Of a stretch of 63,244 nucleotides of DNA, positions 50,441-63,244 are shown in pieces. This DNA is from Ichthyophonus hoferi (taxonomy: Eukaryota > Opisthokonta > Ichthyosporea > Ichthyophonida > Ichthyophonidae), in contig NAOQ01000142.1 of the NCBI GenBank assembly GCA_002751075.1, positions 1-63,244 of the forward strand, in the 5' to 3' direction. The notes beneath the pieces were generated by a model. That model was not told the DNA's origin, made no database searches, and worked only from the letters and a program-made list of their open reading frames with translations. Position 1 is the first letter of the stretch. The number at the start of each line of letters is the position of its first letter. The translations under genes and the position numbers were made by a program.

Positions 50441-53400
50441 TATTGTTTTCGACCTAGGCTTCATACTTAATTTTTTTATGTAATTTATGATAAATGTATT
50501 ATTTTATATTTTTGGATATTTTTAATCTATCATATTGCTGAATACATGTCCAAATTTGTGCTAGTATTGGTTTAAGAAACTATACAAAAAAATTGCACAT
50601 ATTCTGTGGAACTTATGTTGTTGTCCAAATAAATTGACGACAAGGTGGTTACGAATAAGTTACATATTTTTGTCTTCGTATTGTGCAAAACAAATTATGG
50701 AAAGAGTGTATTTAGCATATACGCAGTTACTTGGCAGAGATAGTAATTGTAGATGAATATTATATATACAGTTTAAATAGTTAAGGGGGAAAGAGAACCA
50801 GAATATGTTTTTATTGCAGTATAATAACTTGGAAACATATTTGAACTCGACTTTCGGTACAAGATATTGACTGTTTAAACCAGTCACAAGCAATGTCATG
50901 ACGTGACTGAATTATTAATTCGATGTAATGAATATGTAAGCATGTTCTATTGGGTTTAAATTAAATAAACACTATCCGGTAACCATAAAAATTCCAAGAA
51001 ATGTAATTTAGAGTAGTACACATATGTTAAGAAGGTGCCAATAATCTATTTAGGGGCGCTACTGTAAAAAAAAAAAACTTCTACAAAATCAAAAATATGT
51101 TTTTAGTAAAAACCCAAAACTGTCTACTAGGATATATTATTGATTTACTCATGTTTTATGTGCCCTTGCATATGTTTGGTTTTAGGCCAATTTTACTTGC
51201 TGCTGTATGACTTTGGAAATTCTGGTTTTATGTTACTACTTTAAGGTGATGTCACCCAACATCAACGTACATGCAATTGCCTGTAAACTCCTTGGTATTG
51301 GTATATAAAAAGTAATTATCCATATAAACGTAAATCTGCCATGCTTTTTGTATAACAAGAAAAAAGTCTACCCATCCAATGAAAAAAATCATGTAAAGTT
51401 CATCGGATACAAATAAACGAGTAGAATATATGTTTGGTTCATGTTACTTAAGGAGAAAATTGCAATATACCCAATGACCTCTTCTGGCCTTATATATATA
51501 TTGTAGCAAGATACATAGTTTTAGATAGATGTTCAGACATGCTGCCTCTGAAGTCTGGTTGAATCTGCAATGTCCTATGACCAATTGCTTGTCATGAGAA
51601 TCATCATTACCGTTATCTTAATGGCCTAATGAGGAAATACTGGCCCAAGGCTTAGGGGATTTGATTCGCTGCTAAGACATTAAAAAAGTATTTGGCTAAA
51701 CTGTGCCGAATGTCATTTACATGTATGAACATAATTGGCAGGGCAAGTGTAGTCTTCCTCGTTGGTATACTTTCCCTTCAAGAAGAACGGTTAGTAGTTT
51801 ATTGAAAAAACCTGGCCCGAAAAGGGCATGGCCAACTAGAAACTACTTAGATTGTGGCTAATAATTCAGGTGCTGCAATTTTTCAAGGAGAGTGGACATT
51901 GCCAGTATATTACAGTCAATTACTGTTTCATTTACAAGAATTGTTTTTACTTTATATTTGTGATACTTCGGCTACGTATGAGACAATAGATGTGGAATTG
52001 GTTTATATACCCATAGATATATATATACCTTAAATAGGGTTCCTCCTCATATTCTCTACATTCTTTTATGAATAATGAGTTGTCATAGACAACCTTTTTA
52101 CTGGTCAGGTCTCATCAATCTAGAAAACTATTAATATATATATATATATGCGTGCTATGACCCACACACTATCTGATGCTGACCCTTACCTTTTTTGCAA
52201 CACCTCTCACTCTATGTGAAGTTAATGATATAATAAAAAACCTGATTTTAACATTTAACTCACTGTAAAATTCTCATAGTAGCTTCTTACATTTAGATGC
52301 TTTAACAATCTTTTTTTGGCTCTTTTCTCAGTAGCGTTTCCAATATTCAGTGCATTTAGCACGTATGACATTACTTCCTTTATACTCATCACTATGGTCG
52401 GTATTCACAACACTGCACATATGCCTATGTATTTATTGATTATTTGATGTCTTTTACGTAAACATTATATAACTAAATATATAATAATTGACATGTATAC
52501 CCTAGTATATTTTATTGAAAACAGCACCAGTATCTGTTGCACTAAACTCCATTAGGCTGTCGTTAGGTAAAGGGCAGGTTAAAGCTCTAGCTAGCCCCTC
52601 TTGAATCTCTTTTTTCTAATCAATGGATATGGAAGCTTTTAATTTCTTACCTAGTGATGTATTATATATGTAATACCTATAATATAATTGCGGCTGTATA
52701 TATATATATACTATGGTATTATTATTATAAGAAGAATCAACACCAGACTCAATCAGTTGACCTTATAGTAAAGTATCTGAACTATCTGCTTCAACTTCTT
52801 TGGCAATTATAGACATAATATGAAAATACATTAAGCATATAAAGCCAACGTAAATATTGACGACTGAGGGCAGTGATTATTATTATTTGTTTTGTTCTTT
52901 TTATACTTTCCTGACCATTGTTGTTTAACGCGGGTGTTAGTCAAAATTAACACCTGCATAGCTGTATTCAATAGCCTAAATGGGACCAATCATAAATATT
53001 TTTGTTGGCTAATACAATTTATAAAAGATCACAGACACCCACTAGGATTGTCTGATCTTATCTCGATAATCTTATACTATCGTGCCCTCCTTCTTCGGAT
53101 GGCTCATTAGCTAGCTCATTAATGTAAGTGCTGGTAAACCATGTATCGATGAATCAATTGAGCAACGTGCTCATTGGGAGTTAATCGTCTTTTAGCATAA
53201 AAAGGAATAAACTAAGAAAAAAAGGTATTGAACGCTTTGGTTCTAGCATATTTTATGTCTGTATGTTAGAGATACCTGTAAGGTATTCCAAACAGTACAT
53301 ATACACATTAATACATACTTTATGCTTTGTTCACACTACCCTATACATACACCATTTCAATTATTTCTCATAGGTAATAACCTATTAAACCTATTATCAT

Positions 53401-53827
53401 AGTTGCCAGCCATTTTCTAATTAAGTATTTAGTATCACAAGTCGATCTGTTGACTTGCAGCTAAAGGTTGTACTATAACTTTCATACAGCGCCATTGTGA
53501 TCAGCCATTTGGTTAAACTCTGGCAGTGTGCACGCTGCAGGTCTTAATTTTCCTATTCTCCAATCCATCATGACTGTCTAGAAAGCCAATCATCGTTGGT
53601 CTGTATCATGAGGTTGAGCCAATAATAGAACTCCAAGATCTCTTGTATCGCTGCTTGTATTCTTGGCAATAAAATCTTAATTGACCAATCAGTGGGCGAT
53701 TATATCACCTAAGTTGCGGATTGAAATAGATAAAAGAGACGACCAGTGACAGGATAAACATTAGTGAGACAGGAGAATTATATTTGTGAGTGGTGGGGAT
53801 TATAGTACCAATACATACCAGATAGAT
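50441..53827. other. AT-rich intergenic desert
   Basis: Upstream of glutathione synthetase. TA-run microsatellites near 52130-52150 and 52700. Short open frames (50660-50899 minus, 52892-53110 plus) look random. Confidence 0.5.
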
Positions 53828-56800
53828 ATGGCTACAGTTCACGATTTAGAGGCCCTAGAGGCTTATTCCAGGGCTGCTCAGGCGTGGATGTCAGCCCATG
53901 GTGTGTTGATGGAAAAGTCTAGGTAGGTATTGACATACACTATAAGGGTACGGGAAAGGTACCAGCAGGCATTGACAACCTCATCCTTTGGACTACAGTT
54001 CAGGGGTGTCTCAAAGCCTTCAACATGCACCTTTTTCCCTATATCCTAGCAAGTTTCCTCGCGGTGAGTTCATAAAGGCCCATTCTATCCAGGAGGACAT
54101 GAACACACTTGTCGATAAGATCAGCAAGGATGTACCCTTCCTTAATGCCCATCTCAAAGGGTAGGTAGCATACAATTAGCTTACTGCCTTGTGCCTGCTT
54201 GCTTTTATGTAGGTGAAGGATTACCAAAGTTAATGTAGTACAGGAAGAGGCCATGGTAACATAAACCAGAGGGAGGGAATAGACAAAGGTCACTGCGACT
54301 TTTATATTTATATGGGCCTAGAACTATCCTGCTCTTTGTATTTTTTTATTTCTTACTTCAGGTAAACATGTGCATTCTATGTTCATTCTTAGGCTTTTGA
54401 ATATGTTTGGTTGTATATGTTTGTGTTTGTTCTTCAAACAAAATTCTGTACGCTTTCTCAGTCTTCCAGCTAACTCGAGCTTGTTTTGTTTTTAGTGCTG
54501 CCGAGGTAGATACATTCACAGGTAACCTTTTGAGGATTCTCAATACAGTTCATGAAGAGGGCCTGGCCCAGGTTTGCATTCCTACCTTCCCAAAGACAAG
54601 CTACATAGACACCTGTTAATGCACACATACTCTAAATCTATATAAATTATCAACCATACCCACAGGCCTGTCCCTGACAGTTACACCATATTCCCCCTTT
54701 CAACCACACCTTATCGCTCTTTCTCTAGCTATCCTTTCTATCATATTCTTTATCAGCCCCACCCCTCATTTTCCTCCTTACTTTTTCTCGCCTTTTTCTC
54801 CTGCATTCTGTCAGAGTCCTCTCTATTCACCCCTTCCCATACGAAATTTGCATCCCAATCATAGGCGTGGTGTACATTATACTGACATAGATTCCCTGGG
54901 TGTTTAGCCTATTCGCTTCAATCTTCTAAGGTCTGACTACATGTTAGATACCCAAGATGACGTCTTAGCCGCTAGTCCTGAGGCTGTAGTGGAAGCCAAG
55001 ATCAAACAGGTGACTTGGGGGAGAAGGGAGAGGGAGGGAGAAGGGGTGAGAGGGTTGTAGAGCTCCATGATGGAGTGGGTGCTAATTGGCTGTCTTTCTA
55101 ACTAAATAGTATAACTACCGATCAATTTTGAGAGGAAGATATAATTAATCTAGCCATGCACCAATTAATAAGAACCATAGGCATAATATATGTGGTCCAA
55201 TCATTTAGACAATGGTGATTGGTTGTAAAATATTACTTCTCATGAAGACCAAGGGATAATTGGCCAGCTATGGCTCTAGCCACCCACTCATTGGGGTGCT
55301 CTCAGGTGGAAGTCAACACCATCTCAGTGTCCTTTGCTTCCTTAGGGACCCATGTAAACCATATGCACAGGTATGCCACTCCCCTCTACCTCATAGTGCA
55401 CGGGGAGGAGGGTATAATGTAGGTTATCGAGGGTATATAGGGTATATATATAAGGTATTTAGGGTATATAGGGTATATTATAGGATATATAAGGTATATA
55501 GGGTATATAGGATATATAGAGTATACAGAGTGTTGGAAACATACTGCCTACATAGAGCACGGTAGTGCTATATGAGTATTATCCCTTTCCTATTCATGTT
55601 TTGACACCTGTGTGTGGATACATCGTTACACCTATCACCTTCACCCAGATTTTCATTGGCTACCAATGTACCGAGGGTGTATAGTGACATTATAATATTA
55701 CTACCTCCATTTATAGGGTAGGATAGATATGCATGAAGGCCTATAAGATGTTCTATGCATCCATCCATACATGACAGGTCATTTATGCTACCTCTTTATA
55801 TCTAAAGGCCACATATATGTTTATGTTGTTGGGTAGGGAAGAAAAGATGAATCTAATTGCATGAATGAACAGTTATATGCAGGATAGGTACAAAGAGGCG
55901 AAGGTTGATGATATTCCCACCAATCATGCTCTGGAAGGCTTGGCTGGAGGCTTGGCCGAGGCCTGGGGTCTTTATGGAAAGAAAGAGTAAGTGTAGGAAG
56001 GGAGAGACACTGTAGAGAGAGAGACACACACACTGTAGGAGGCAGGGTACAGGCAGGTACTTACAGGTAGGGGTCACAGGGCCGTCGTCATGATGATAGT
56101 GCTACCCAATGAGCATAACTCCTTTGACCAGTGCATGCTGGAATATAGTCTCTGGGACCAATATCTACCTCCTTGCCCTGCGTTGTCATTGGTCTGACTG
56201 GCTATTTGCAATGGGCTAATTGGCTGGAATTCTATTAGGATATTGCTAGATATATTTCCTAAGGGTTACTGAGTCCACCAATGAGCATTATATTTATTTT
56301 TAATATTGAAATTTGAATGGTCTACCTTAACTCCTAACCACATGTAAAGCTCGTCTGATTCGTCGATCTCTTGAAGATGTAGCATCCCGGGGAGCTATTG
56401 ATGCACAGAGCAAGATCTTGACAATGTATGTAAGAGAAGGAGGGGCCAGGGGGGAGACGGGGACCTTCATGTCTCATATTAACCTATGTTATGTGTTTCC
56501 CTTAGTGATGGCTATGAGGTGGCAGTGGCATACTTCCGTGCTGGGTACATGCCTGAACACTACCCTGCAGATCTGGTATGTATTCTTAGAGAGAGAGAGG
56601 CGTGGTGTATGTGTGTGTAGTATTACCCTATATTATACGCAAGGTAACCAAGGCAACGGCTATACTGCTATGTACATTCTATTGCACTACAGGGCCTGGT
56701 TCTAAGCATACATGCTATCTAATAGGCTATTGATCTATATGCCAGCCCAACCCTGTGATTGGATACCTGTAGCATCATTATAGGCAGGAGAGATCTAGGG

Positions 56801-59293
56801 TACCTCAAGATTGGGGTTCCCAATGCAACGTTAAGTAGACCTAGGCCCTACGTATTAAACTGAATACCCTTCCACCCTAGGGTGCCTCCTTCACTAACTT
56901 CAACCAATCGTTATCCTCCTCTCAGCACTGGGCCGCCCGCCTCCTGATTGAGAGATCACTGTCTATTAAGTGCCCTGACGTAGGCAGCCATCTAGCTGGC
57001 GCCAAGAAGATCCAGCAAGTACTAGCCGATAGGGAGGTACTCGCAAGGTAGGGCCCTTCTCCCTGCACTCACATATTCTATTCTACTACACCCTCAATGG
57101 TCAACCCCTTCCCCCGACCTTCTATGACTTAGCGTGGCCAAGGTCCATCCGTAAAGAGAGTGGTTTCCCATATGTTCTTACTATACCCCTATACTCTACC
57201 TCTATCCTATATGTACTTTGAAGCCCATGCCATTTGCTTTGTTTTCACCAGTCCTTCTCGCCTGCCATGATAGCTGGTCTGATATGCTGTCGGTTGAAAG
57301 AAAGCATTACTATAAGTTACTTTATAATTAAGTACTTTCATTTTTACGTCATCGTATAATTAACTATCTACATTTTTATATTACACCTTATCGTTAGCCA
57401 ATCCTGATCACGAAATGCAGTACAATATAGCCTCTAATATTAACGTCTCTGGGGGCCAATCAGTAATTATATTTAGGGTGTATAAATATTGACTTTCATT
57501 GGACTACGAACTAATGTTAAGAGACTTACGCAATTTTATTTTAAGCATACACCACATTCCAAGATCTACTAGATGCACGTGATCTGACAGGTGATAGGGT
57601 GATAGGATATTGATGAATTCTGTGATAGTACGGTCTGAATCAATATGCAATCAGATAGACACTGGCTAATCCACGACTATACTACTACAAACCCCATAGG
57701 TATATCCCTGCCTCTCATGTGGAACCAGTTCTAGAGGTGTTTACCGGCCTGTATCCAGTTACTATCAACAGTCCAGTCGTAGCTGATGCTATTTCTAGGC
57801 CTCATAAGTTTGTGCTCAAGCCCCAGAGGGAAGGAGGAGGTAGGCGGTCTGTATACTGTGATGGTGGTGACGTTATCCTGACGTGATTATGTTGGTTGAC
57901 CAACGAAGTACACTTCAAACACTTCAATCCCCATGTTCTTCCCATTTAATTGTATGCTTCACTATCCCTTTTTTGTCAACCCCACTGATAAAGGATAGTG
58001 TGTGACTGTTGTGAATATATCTATATAAACGCTACATAGAGGCCTTACATGTAATCGATAGGTAGAGTAGGGCAGGTGGAGTATAAAATCTTATAGTTGA
58101 TATACTAACACCATGTGGTGGCCTGCAGGAAACAACCTGTACATGGACGATCTAAAGAAGGAGCTCACTACTATGACCCAGGAGGACTGTAAGAAGTACA
58201 TTCTAATGGACAGGATCATTGCCCCCCAGGTGGCTGGCCTGATTGTGAGGTAAACACTGGCTGCCATGTAATGTGATTGATTAGTTGTTTGGTTCAATTA
58301 GAAACACTCAGTAAGAATAATGTCTTATTGATTTACAACACATGTATGCCATTGAGTTTTTATCATGCGATCACATGTAGGGTTTGGCTGGTTTCTTGTT
58401 AGGCCTTAACCAATAATGGCAGACATTATCCCGTTGCTGGTTGGTTGGAAGGATTATTAATGCCCACTGGCCAATTGTGATATCTATTCAGAATTCTGTG
58501 ATCAATTTGCTTATGTGAGAAACTGCCCTTATTAGGAAGGTGTCCCAATCATGGCCCCATTAAGATTAGATAATAAAGTGTGTGACGGATAGTACAATAG
58601 TATATCTATTATACTATACTTTACTACACTATACTTTACTACACTATACTTTACTACACTATACTTTACTACACTATACTTTATTACACTATACTTTACT
58701 ACACTATACTTTACTACACTATACTTTAGGCCTCTCCTATACCTGCCACCACGTGATAAAAGCCAGTTAATAACCCTTATCCTAACCCTCTTTCTTCCCT
58801 ACAGGGACAACATGACCATACCCACCCAGCTAGTAGGAGAGCTAGGTATCTTTGGTGTTATGATCAGGTGAGACACAAGATCCTTTGAACCCCCTATATA
58901 GTTATACTAGCACCCTCTCCTGGTGCAAGACCTCCCCGCCTATGGCTACACTCTCTCCCTTAGTATGCATCCTTTTTATTTCTTACTTTCTCTAGACCCA
59001 ATTGATTTAATCCTACTTATTATCGGTTATCCTAGACTATCCCAGGTGGGTGTAGGTAGGATTGTACTGCCGTATGGCCTGCTGGAGATTATCATATCAC
59101 ACTACCTGGCTTATACATAGATAGTATCGCTAGCCTTCATTGTGAATCTAACACCACTTCTGAATATAGTAATGGCGACGACATCGTAGCCAATCGGACT
59201 GTAGGCCACCTATTAAGATCCAAGTCAGCCCTAGAGTGTGACGGTGGAGTGGCAGCTGGAGTGGCAGTGCTGGATAGCCCTTCCCTCTTGTAG
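53828..59293 (+). CDS. GSS: Glutathione synthetase, eukaryotic type, complete (14 exons, 450 aa)
   Basis: Exons: 53828-53922, 54050-54160, 54496-54571, 54908-55009, 55306-55370, 55888-55986, 56080-56160, 56342-56425, 56506-56575, 56926-57047, 57700-57839, 58129-58249, 58805-58867, 59170-59293; the sum divides by three. The enzyme joins gamma-glutamylcysteine to glycine using ATP, the last step of glutathione synthesis, in the cytosol as a homodimer. Landmarks: [11 protein letters not shown]; the substrate-loop [44 protein letters not shown]; the Gly-rich ATP lid [10 protein letters not shown] (about 342-351); ELGIFGV; and the C-terminal [12 protein letters not shown]. Human GSS is 474 residues; the deficit is spread over small gaps. 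The junction 56160/56342 uses an apparent AT-AC intron. No regulatory site is recognisable upstream. Confidence 0.95.
55425..55545. repeat. GGGTATATA-type tandem repeat in an intron
   Basis: Irregular reiteration of GGGTATATAG/AAGGTATAT units in glutathione synthetase intron 5. The open frame across it is a repeat artefact. Confidence 0.75.
56161..56341 (+). other. Candidate U12-type AT-AC intron in glutathione synthetase
   Basis: The intron starts ATATCTACC (U12 AT-AC consensus ATATCCTTT) and ends CCTAACCAC. The branch-like sequence ACCTTAACTC lies about 12 bases before the end (U12 consensus TTCCTTAACTC). Joining GACCA to ATGTAAAGC keeps the frame and gives [17 protein letters not shown], which lines up with the human ELLARNIHVIRRTFED region. 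A GT-AG alternative (GTCTCT donor at 56147, AG at 56345) also keeps frame but has a poor donor and deletes about 7 residues. Confidence 0.65.
58611..58728. repeat. 15-bp minisatellite, about 8 copies
   Basis: Unit ACTATACTTTACTAC repeated almost perfectly in glutathione synthetase intron 12. It also makes a spurious open frame of repeated LHYTL. Confidence 0.95.
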
Positions 59294-60907
59294 AGGCCTT
59301 TATCACCACCACACAGACCGGAATAACCCATGAATGCCTTGATTTGAGCACTGGTTTCATGGTCTGGATTGGCCTAAATGTAGAACTATAATAATACCTA
59401 TATAGCGTGCCATGTACTATATAGTATAGTCTGGGTCATAGGCTCAGAGACCGATCCTAAATGCACAAGTGCCGTGCTATAGGAACACACATAAGCTGCC
59501 TTCTGTACAACATAACGTTGCCTATATTAAAGCAAAGAGTGATTGTAAGGTATTGCTGTGTACATGGATATGCAGATACAAGATGGGTCATTTAGCTATA
59601 CGGTATGTAGTTACATCCGATAACCAGAGGCAAACTGTAGAGCTTGTAACCATGGCTAAGTCATTTGTACCGTTAAAATATATATCTTACATTATATTGC
59701 TAATATTAGTTTAGATATAATACAGCCAGGCTATTGTTCTGCAGCTGTTAAATATTTAAGTAAATTGTACTACGCTCTATTTGGGGTACTTATTAGAATT
59801 ATTTTGAAAGAGCAAGTGACGTGTAAACCGGAACCAGCAAGGTTATATAAGCAAGATCAGTAAGAAAAAGGGCGTACGGCCATCCAATTGCTACTGGATG
59901 GCTGCAATAGCTGAACATAATCGTAATAGAAAGTAGATCAAACCAATTGGCTATTATTAACGCTAGTACAGAAATATCAACGATCAATTACAAAAAACAA
60001 TTGGAGATACCGAGGAACTGTGGACTACTCAATAGAACTCTCACAAATTCTTTATAGGGAGAATGACAGGGTCGAATATCTACCACGAGGTGGCCTTACG
60101 ACATCAACCAAAGTCCTCCACGATATCCATTTCCTCACCACATATGGTGGACTATACCAACCAATCTAAGGTTCATGTATGCTTATTATCACTCATAACC
60201 CAAACTATCTCTAGGTCATCGTCACATTTTAATTCCTTATTCTTGTATAATAACTTCCGAAAAATGAACTTAACGACTCGGTTAGTCCTCACCAATAAAA
60301 TTGGATTTTGGTATCCTTTTGCTCAATTCTTGGTCGGGGGAGTATATGAAAATGACAAACACTGGTGTAGTCTTAATGACAGGATTAGTTCTTTATTCAT
60401 TAACCAAATATATTCTAGAAAACATAGGTTGCCTGCCATACATATAGATCAACATGTATAGACAATTTAAGTACATACTAATTGGAAGGAAATCATGATA
60501 CTTTTTAAACAAATAATCCAATTCGATAAATTATCATTTATCTCATGATAATCTAGTGGATAACACGTTATCATTACCAATCAAATCACTCCAAATCTAA
60601 TTGTCATTGCTTCAGACCGTGGTGAGAGCCAACCAGCACTAAGCCCATTAATATATTTAGTGGGCCCACTTTCATTACTATCTAATACAGGTAAGGATTA
60701 CATCTGCGGAAATTTAAACTGAAATAAAACATATCATCTTCATACATATTCATATTCTTTTAGTACAGGATCTTAGCTAAATACACACACGGTCCACACA
60801 ATAGCAAAGCAATGTCTACGGCAATATCTAGGGTCCCACGTGCTGGGGCGGCCCAGACCCTATATCTAAGGTCTTACCACCACACACGGGACTGGCTCAA
60901 TGCATTT
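59294..60907. other. Convergent intergenic region
   Basis: Lies between the 3' ends of glutathione synthetase (+) and the unknown minus-strand gene. Two plus-strand open frames (59469-59714, 81 codons; 60063-60461, 132 codons) match nothing I know; in DNA this AT-rich, frames of this length are expected occasionally by chance. Confidence 0.45.
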
Positions 60908-63162
60908 TCATCGATGTCGTTTGATCTCTAACTTGTTTGGGTCAAACTCGTGAAAAATATTGTCGGCACATTCTCGGAATTCATGTATATGTTCCAACGT
61001 CACTTTGTCTCCAACAAAGATTTGTCGGGTCACCTGTTTGTGGGTGGGCTGAGGGACTATGAGAATAGAATGCACCCTCAGCTTCTGTAGAAGAGAGGGG
61101 GCACTGTGTGAGTGTGGGGTGGGTAGGAGATAGGAGGGGATGTAATGTAATGTACACTGCTCTTATGTACGTAGGGTCTTGCTTGTTGAATGTGGGTACA
61201 GAGATTTGCGCATGGTTTGTGCAGGGATAGGGTTGAAATATATATAATGAATTATCGTGCGGTTTTTATAGGGCCTAACCCCCTAGACTAAATTAAATAT
61301 TTTTTAGATGTCCTTGAAGACTCTCTAGCTTCCCTGAATCCTACCTATTGGTACTTTAAATAAAAATTATTAACCTAATCCATTTACTGGTCTAAACATA
61401 CTTGACAATATCTATCGAATCAACAACAGTTTTTGAAGCCCGCAACATGACACGTTCCCTTCCAATAAGATCAATTTTTGCATGCTTATAAGTAGGGTGA
61501 GCTACACATGAATGTACTTATCTATATATCGTACAGCAATAGTACATGACTATAATCCAATAGTAATACCAATGAAGACTTTAGCCGTAGTAGAATTGGG
61601 TACAAATACAGCCTCCACTCACACAGTTTATCAGATTATGCTATGATATATACATATAGTCGTACAGACACCCCGACTAGCTTACTATATGTATATATAC
61701 TAGCAGCAGACAATTCAAGCAGGGATTAAATAGGGGGGAAAGGATTATTGCCTACAGACAGGTGGTGAACATGACTCTACCTTCGTAATATCCTTGGGAA
61801 TCAACTGGGAGACTACCAAGTCGTCACACTGTAAGGGCATGCTATTAATGTACGCTTATTGGCTAGGAGGGGCAGGCTGGAGCACAGTGGACAAATGGAA
61901 TGCCATGCCAGTTGCTATGATAATCATGTAAAATATATATTGAAATATATTCCAATGTGGCTGGTCTGTTTCTCTTACTCTATTCTACCTATCTAGATGT
62001 ATGTTTTAGTACACGTATATGCTTAGACCCATATATGGTCTATGTTGTTATACTGTCATTGCTTTCCCTGTTGACCAATCATCCACCTCTTCCTTTACCC
62101 TTAATAGTACCCTCGAGGTTATGCTGCATAGACCACTTTAACTCAACCAGTAATATTGAACCATAATTTATATGTAGGAAAGTCAGTTGGTAGATATATT
62201 TAAAGTGAAAATGGTTTATATATATAAGGTAACGGAAAAAACAAAAAAAGAAATACAGAATGAATAGCACTGAAAAGGGTTCAAAGATACGGGAAGGATG
62301 GGGGAGGGTAAGGTGGAGGAGAGAAAGAAAAGTTGATATATCACATGATCAGAGCAAGGCTGGGCTGATTGAGAATAGGGAGGAGGTAGGGGGATAGAGG
62401 GTGAAGAGAGGAGGGCGTAGAAGCCTGCTCAAATATAGTATCTCTCCTTCATACCTCTTACCAATGCGCCCTGCTATTATCTACGGCAATAAACCATATA
62501 TATGGGCGTATATGTATGTAGTGATTAACCTGTTGACCCACCTCAAATGAAGATACCCAAATGAAATCTCTCATCTCAATGACGAATTGGCCCTCATCTA
62601 AATAATAAGTACCGGACTGAAAGGAACGCTCTTCTTTACCGTTAGCGTGTGCGCGTAAGGACACCCGCGAGAACCTGTTTGCTGTACGAGGTGAAGAGGG
62701 GAGAAGGACAGGAGAGAGATAAATAAGTACCAGTGTGTGAAATGGTCAGGGTGCGCAGTAGACAAGGTCTTCTATGTAGTTTACATTTTCCTTGTGGGGA
62801 TGTATAAAAAATAAGGAGCTCTAAAAAGTGGCAGTCACCTTGGGTCAAGTATTCTTTCTGCTGAAGGTATATAATAACATAACATGAAACATATACAGTA
62901 TAAAAAGTGCAATGGTGAACATTACACGATTACATGTTATACCCTTTTAAAATATATCTAGAAAGAGGGATAACTCACAATGAAAACCAATATAAATCTT
63001 TGTCTGAGTGCGGTCAATAAGGATTCCTGTATCTGGGTCCAAGCGTTCCGAAAAACCCTTCCATGTTCCTCTATATAGTTCAAGGTATTTATCCTCCAGG
63101 TCTCTCTCGTCCTCCTTATCCAGCACCATTTCATTCACAAACCTTCCTTTCCCCTCACACAT
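60908..63162 (-). CDS. Unknown conserved-looking protein, five exons, 187 aa
   Basis: Exons 63162-62979, 62860-62839, 62674-62542, 61828-61781, 61084-60908; every junction is phase-consistent with clean splice sites, which supports a real gene. I do not recognise the family. There is no signal peptide or membrane helix. Visible features: an acidic/basic N-terminus (MVLDKEDERDLEDKYLELY); a GTWKGFSERLDPDTG segment, then alternating hydrophobic strands (TKIYIGFH, GTYYLDEGQFVIEM, FIWVSSF) that suggest a beta-barrel or lipocalin-like fold; and a basic C-terminus (LEIKRHR). The GxW near the first strand recalls lipocalins and DUF3598-type proteins, but this is only a fold guess. The start is the first ATG of the frame; no upstream exon can be excluded because the window ends at 63244. 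Confidence 0.7.
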
Positions 63163-63244
63163 TCTACCCTAGCCTATTCAAGAGCCTGCCCCGACAGTAT
63201 TTATAATAGATATTATAGTCCTAATAAAGTATTACAAAGTATGT

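Noticed and set aside
55260-55565. 101-codon plus-strand frame in glutathione synthetase
   Set aside because: Covers exon 5 in another frame and then a TA-rich tandem repeat; the family-matching frame is [14 protein letters not shown].
58582-58770. 62-codon frame of repeated LHYTL
   Set aside because: Product of the 15-bp minisatellite in an intron.
60063-60461. 132-codon plus-strand frame
   Set aside because: No splice context, motif or relative that I recognise; length is within chance for AT-rich DNA. Kept only as a note in the intergenic entry.
1-63244. tRNA, rRNA or snRNA genes
   Set aside because: No cloverleaf boxes or rRNA-like blocks were recognised by eye; a covariance-model scan would be decisive.

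Overview
This window is nuclear DNA from an animal or close animal relative. Genes are cut into many short exons by AT-rich introns of roughly 50-900 bases with GT-AG borders. Gene islands near ordinary GC content are separated by AT-rich deserts of 1-6 kb. The gene set (a sortilin-type VPS10 receptor, a C18orf63 homologue, a eukaryotic glutathione synthetase, a probable U12-type intron) suggests an early-branching metazoan such as a sponge. The species is inference only. There are no operons and no bacterial features.

Layout. 1-6024 (-): 12 exons of a prokaryote-type (fold type I) Orn/Lys/Arg decarboxylase, running off the left edge. 10189-20374 (-): a complete 23-exon sortilin-like receptor of 825 residues. 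23807-28453 (-): a 7-exon, 763-residue CobW/G3E GTPase with an N-terminal ubiquitin-like domain and a long, unfamiliar C-terminal extension. 33702-34307 (-): a two-exon F-box gene. 35793-42289 (+): a C18orf63 (DUF4708) homologue ending in a SAP-like helix pair. 43768-47075 (-): a secreted histidine-phosphatase (PMU1/phosphoglycerate-mutase-like) of 281 residues. 53828-59293 (+): a 14-exon glutathione synthetase of 450 residues. 60908-63162 (-): a 5-exon unknown protein of 187 residues.

The deserts hold repeats. An unclassified dispersed element (called X here) lies at about 30697-33100 (+), with an inverted copy at 49480-50440 that keeps a 144-codon reading frame. The first copy is interrupted by a short, old LTR-type element (31595-32948). 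A 316-base N gap (34979-35294) is flanked by an exact 144-base direct repeat, so it is probably an assembly artefact. Several tandem repeats sit on splice sites.

Exon models were built by hand from splice signals, reading-phase continuity and remembered family sequences. For the decarboxylase, sortilin, GTPase, phosphatase, glutathione synthetase and unknown genes every junction is phase-consistent. The genes have no evident shared pathway; this looks like an ordinary unlinked neighbourhood.
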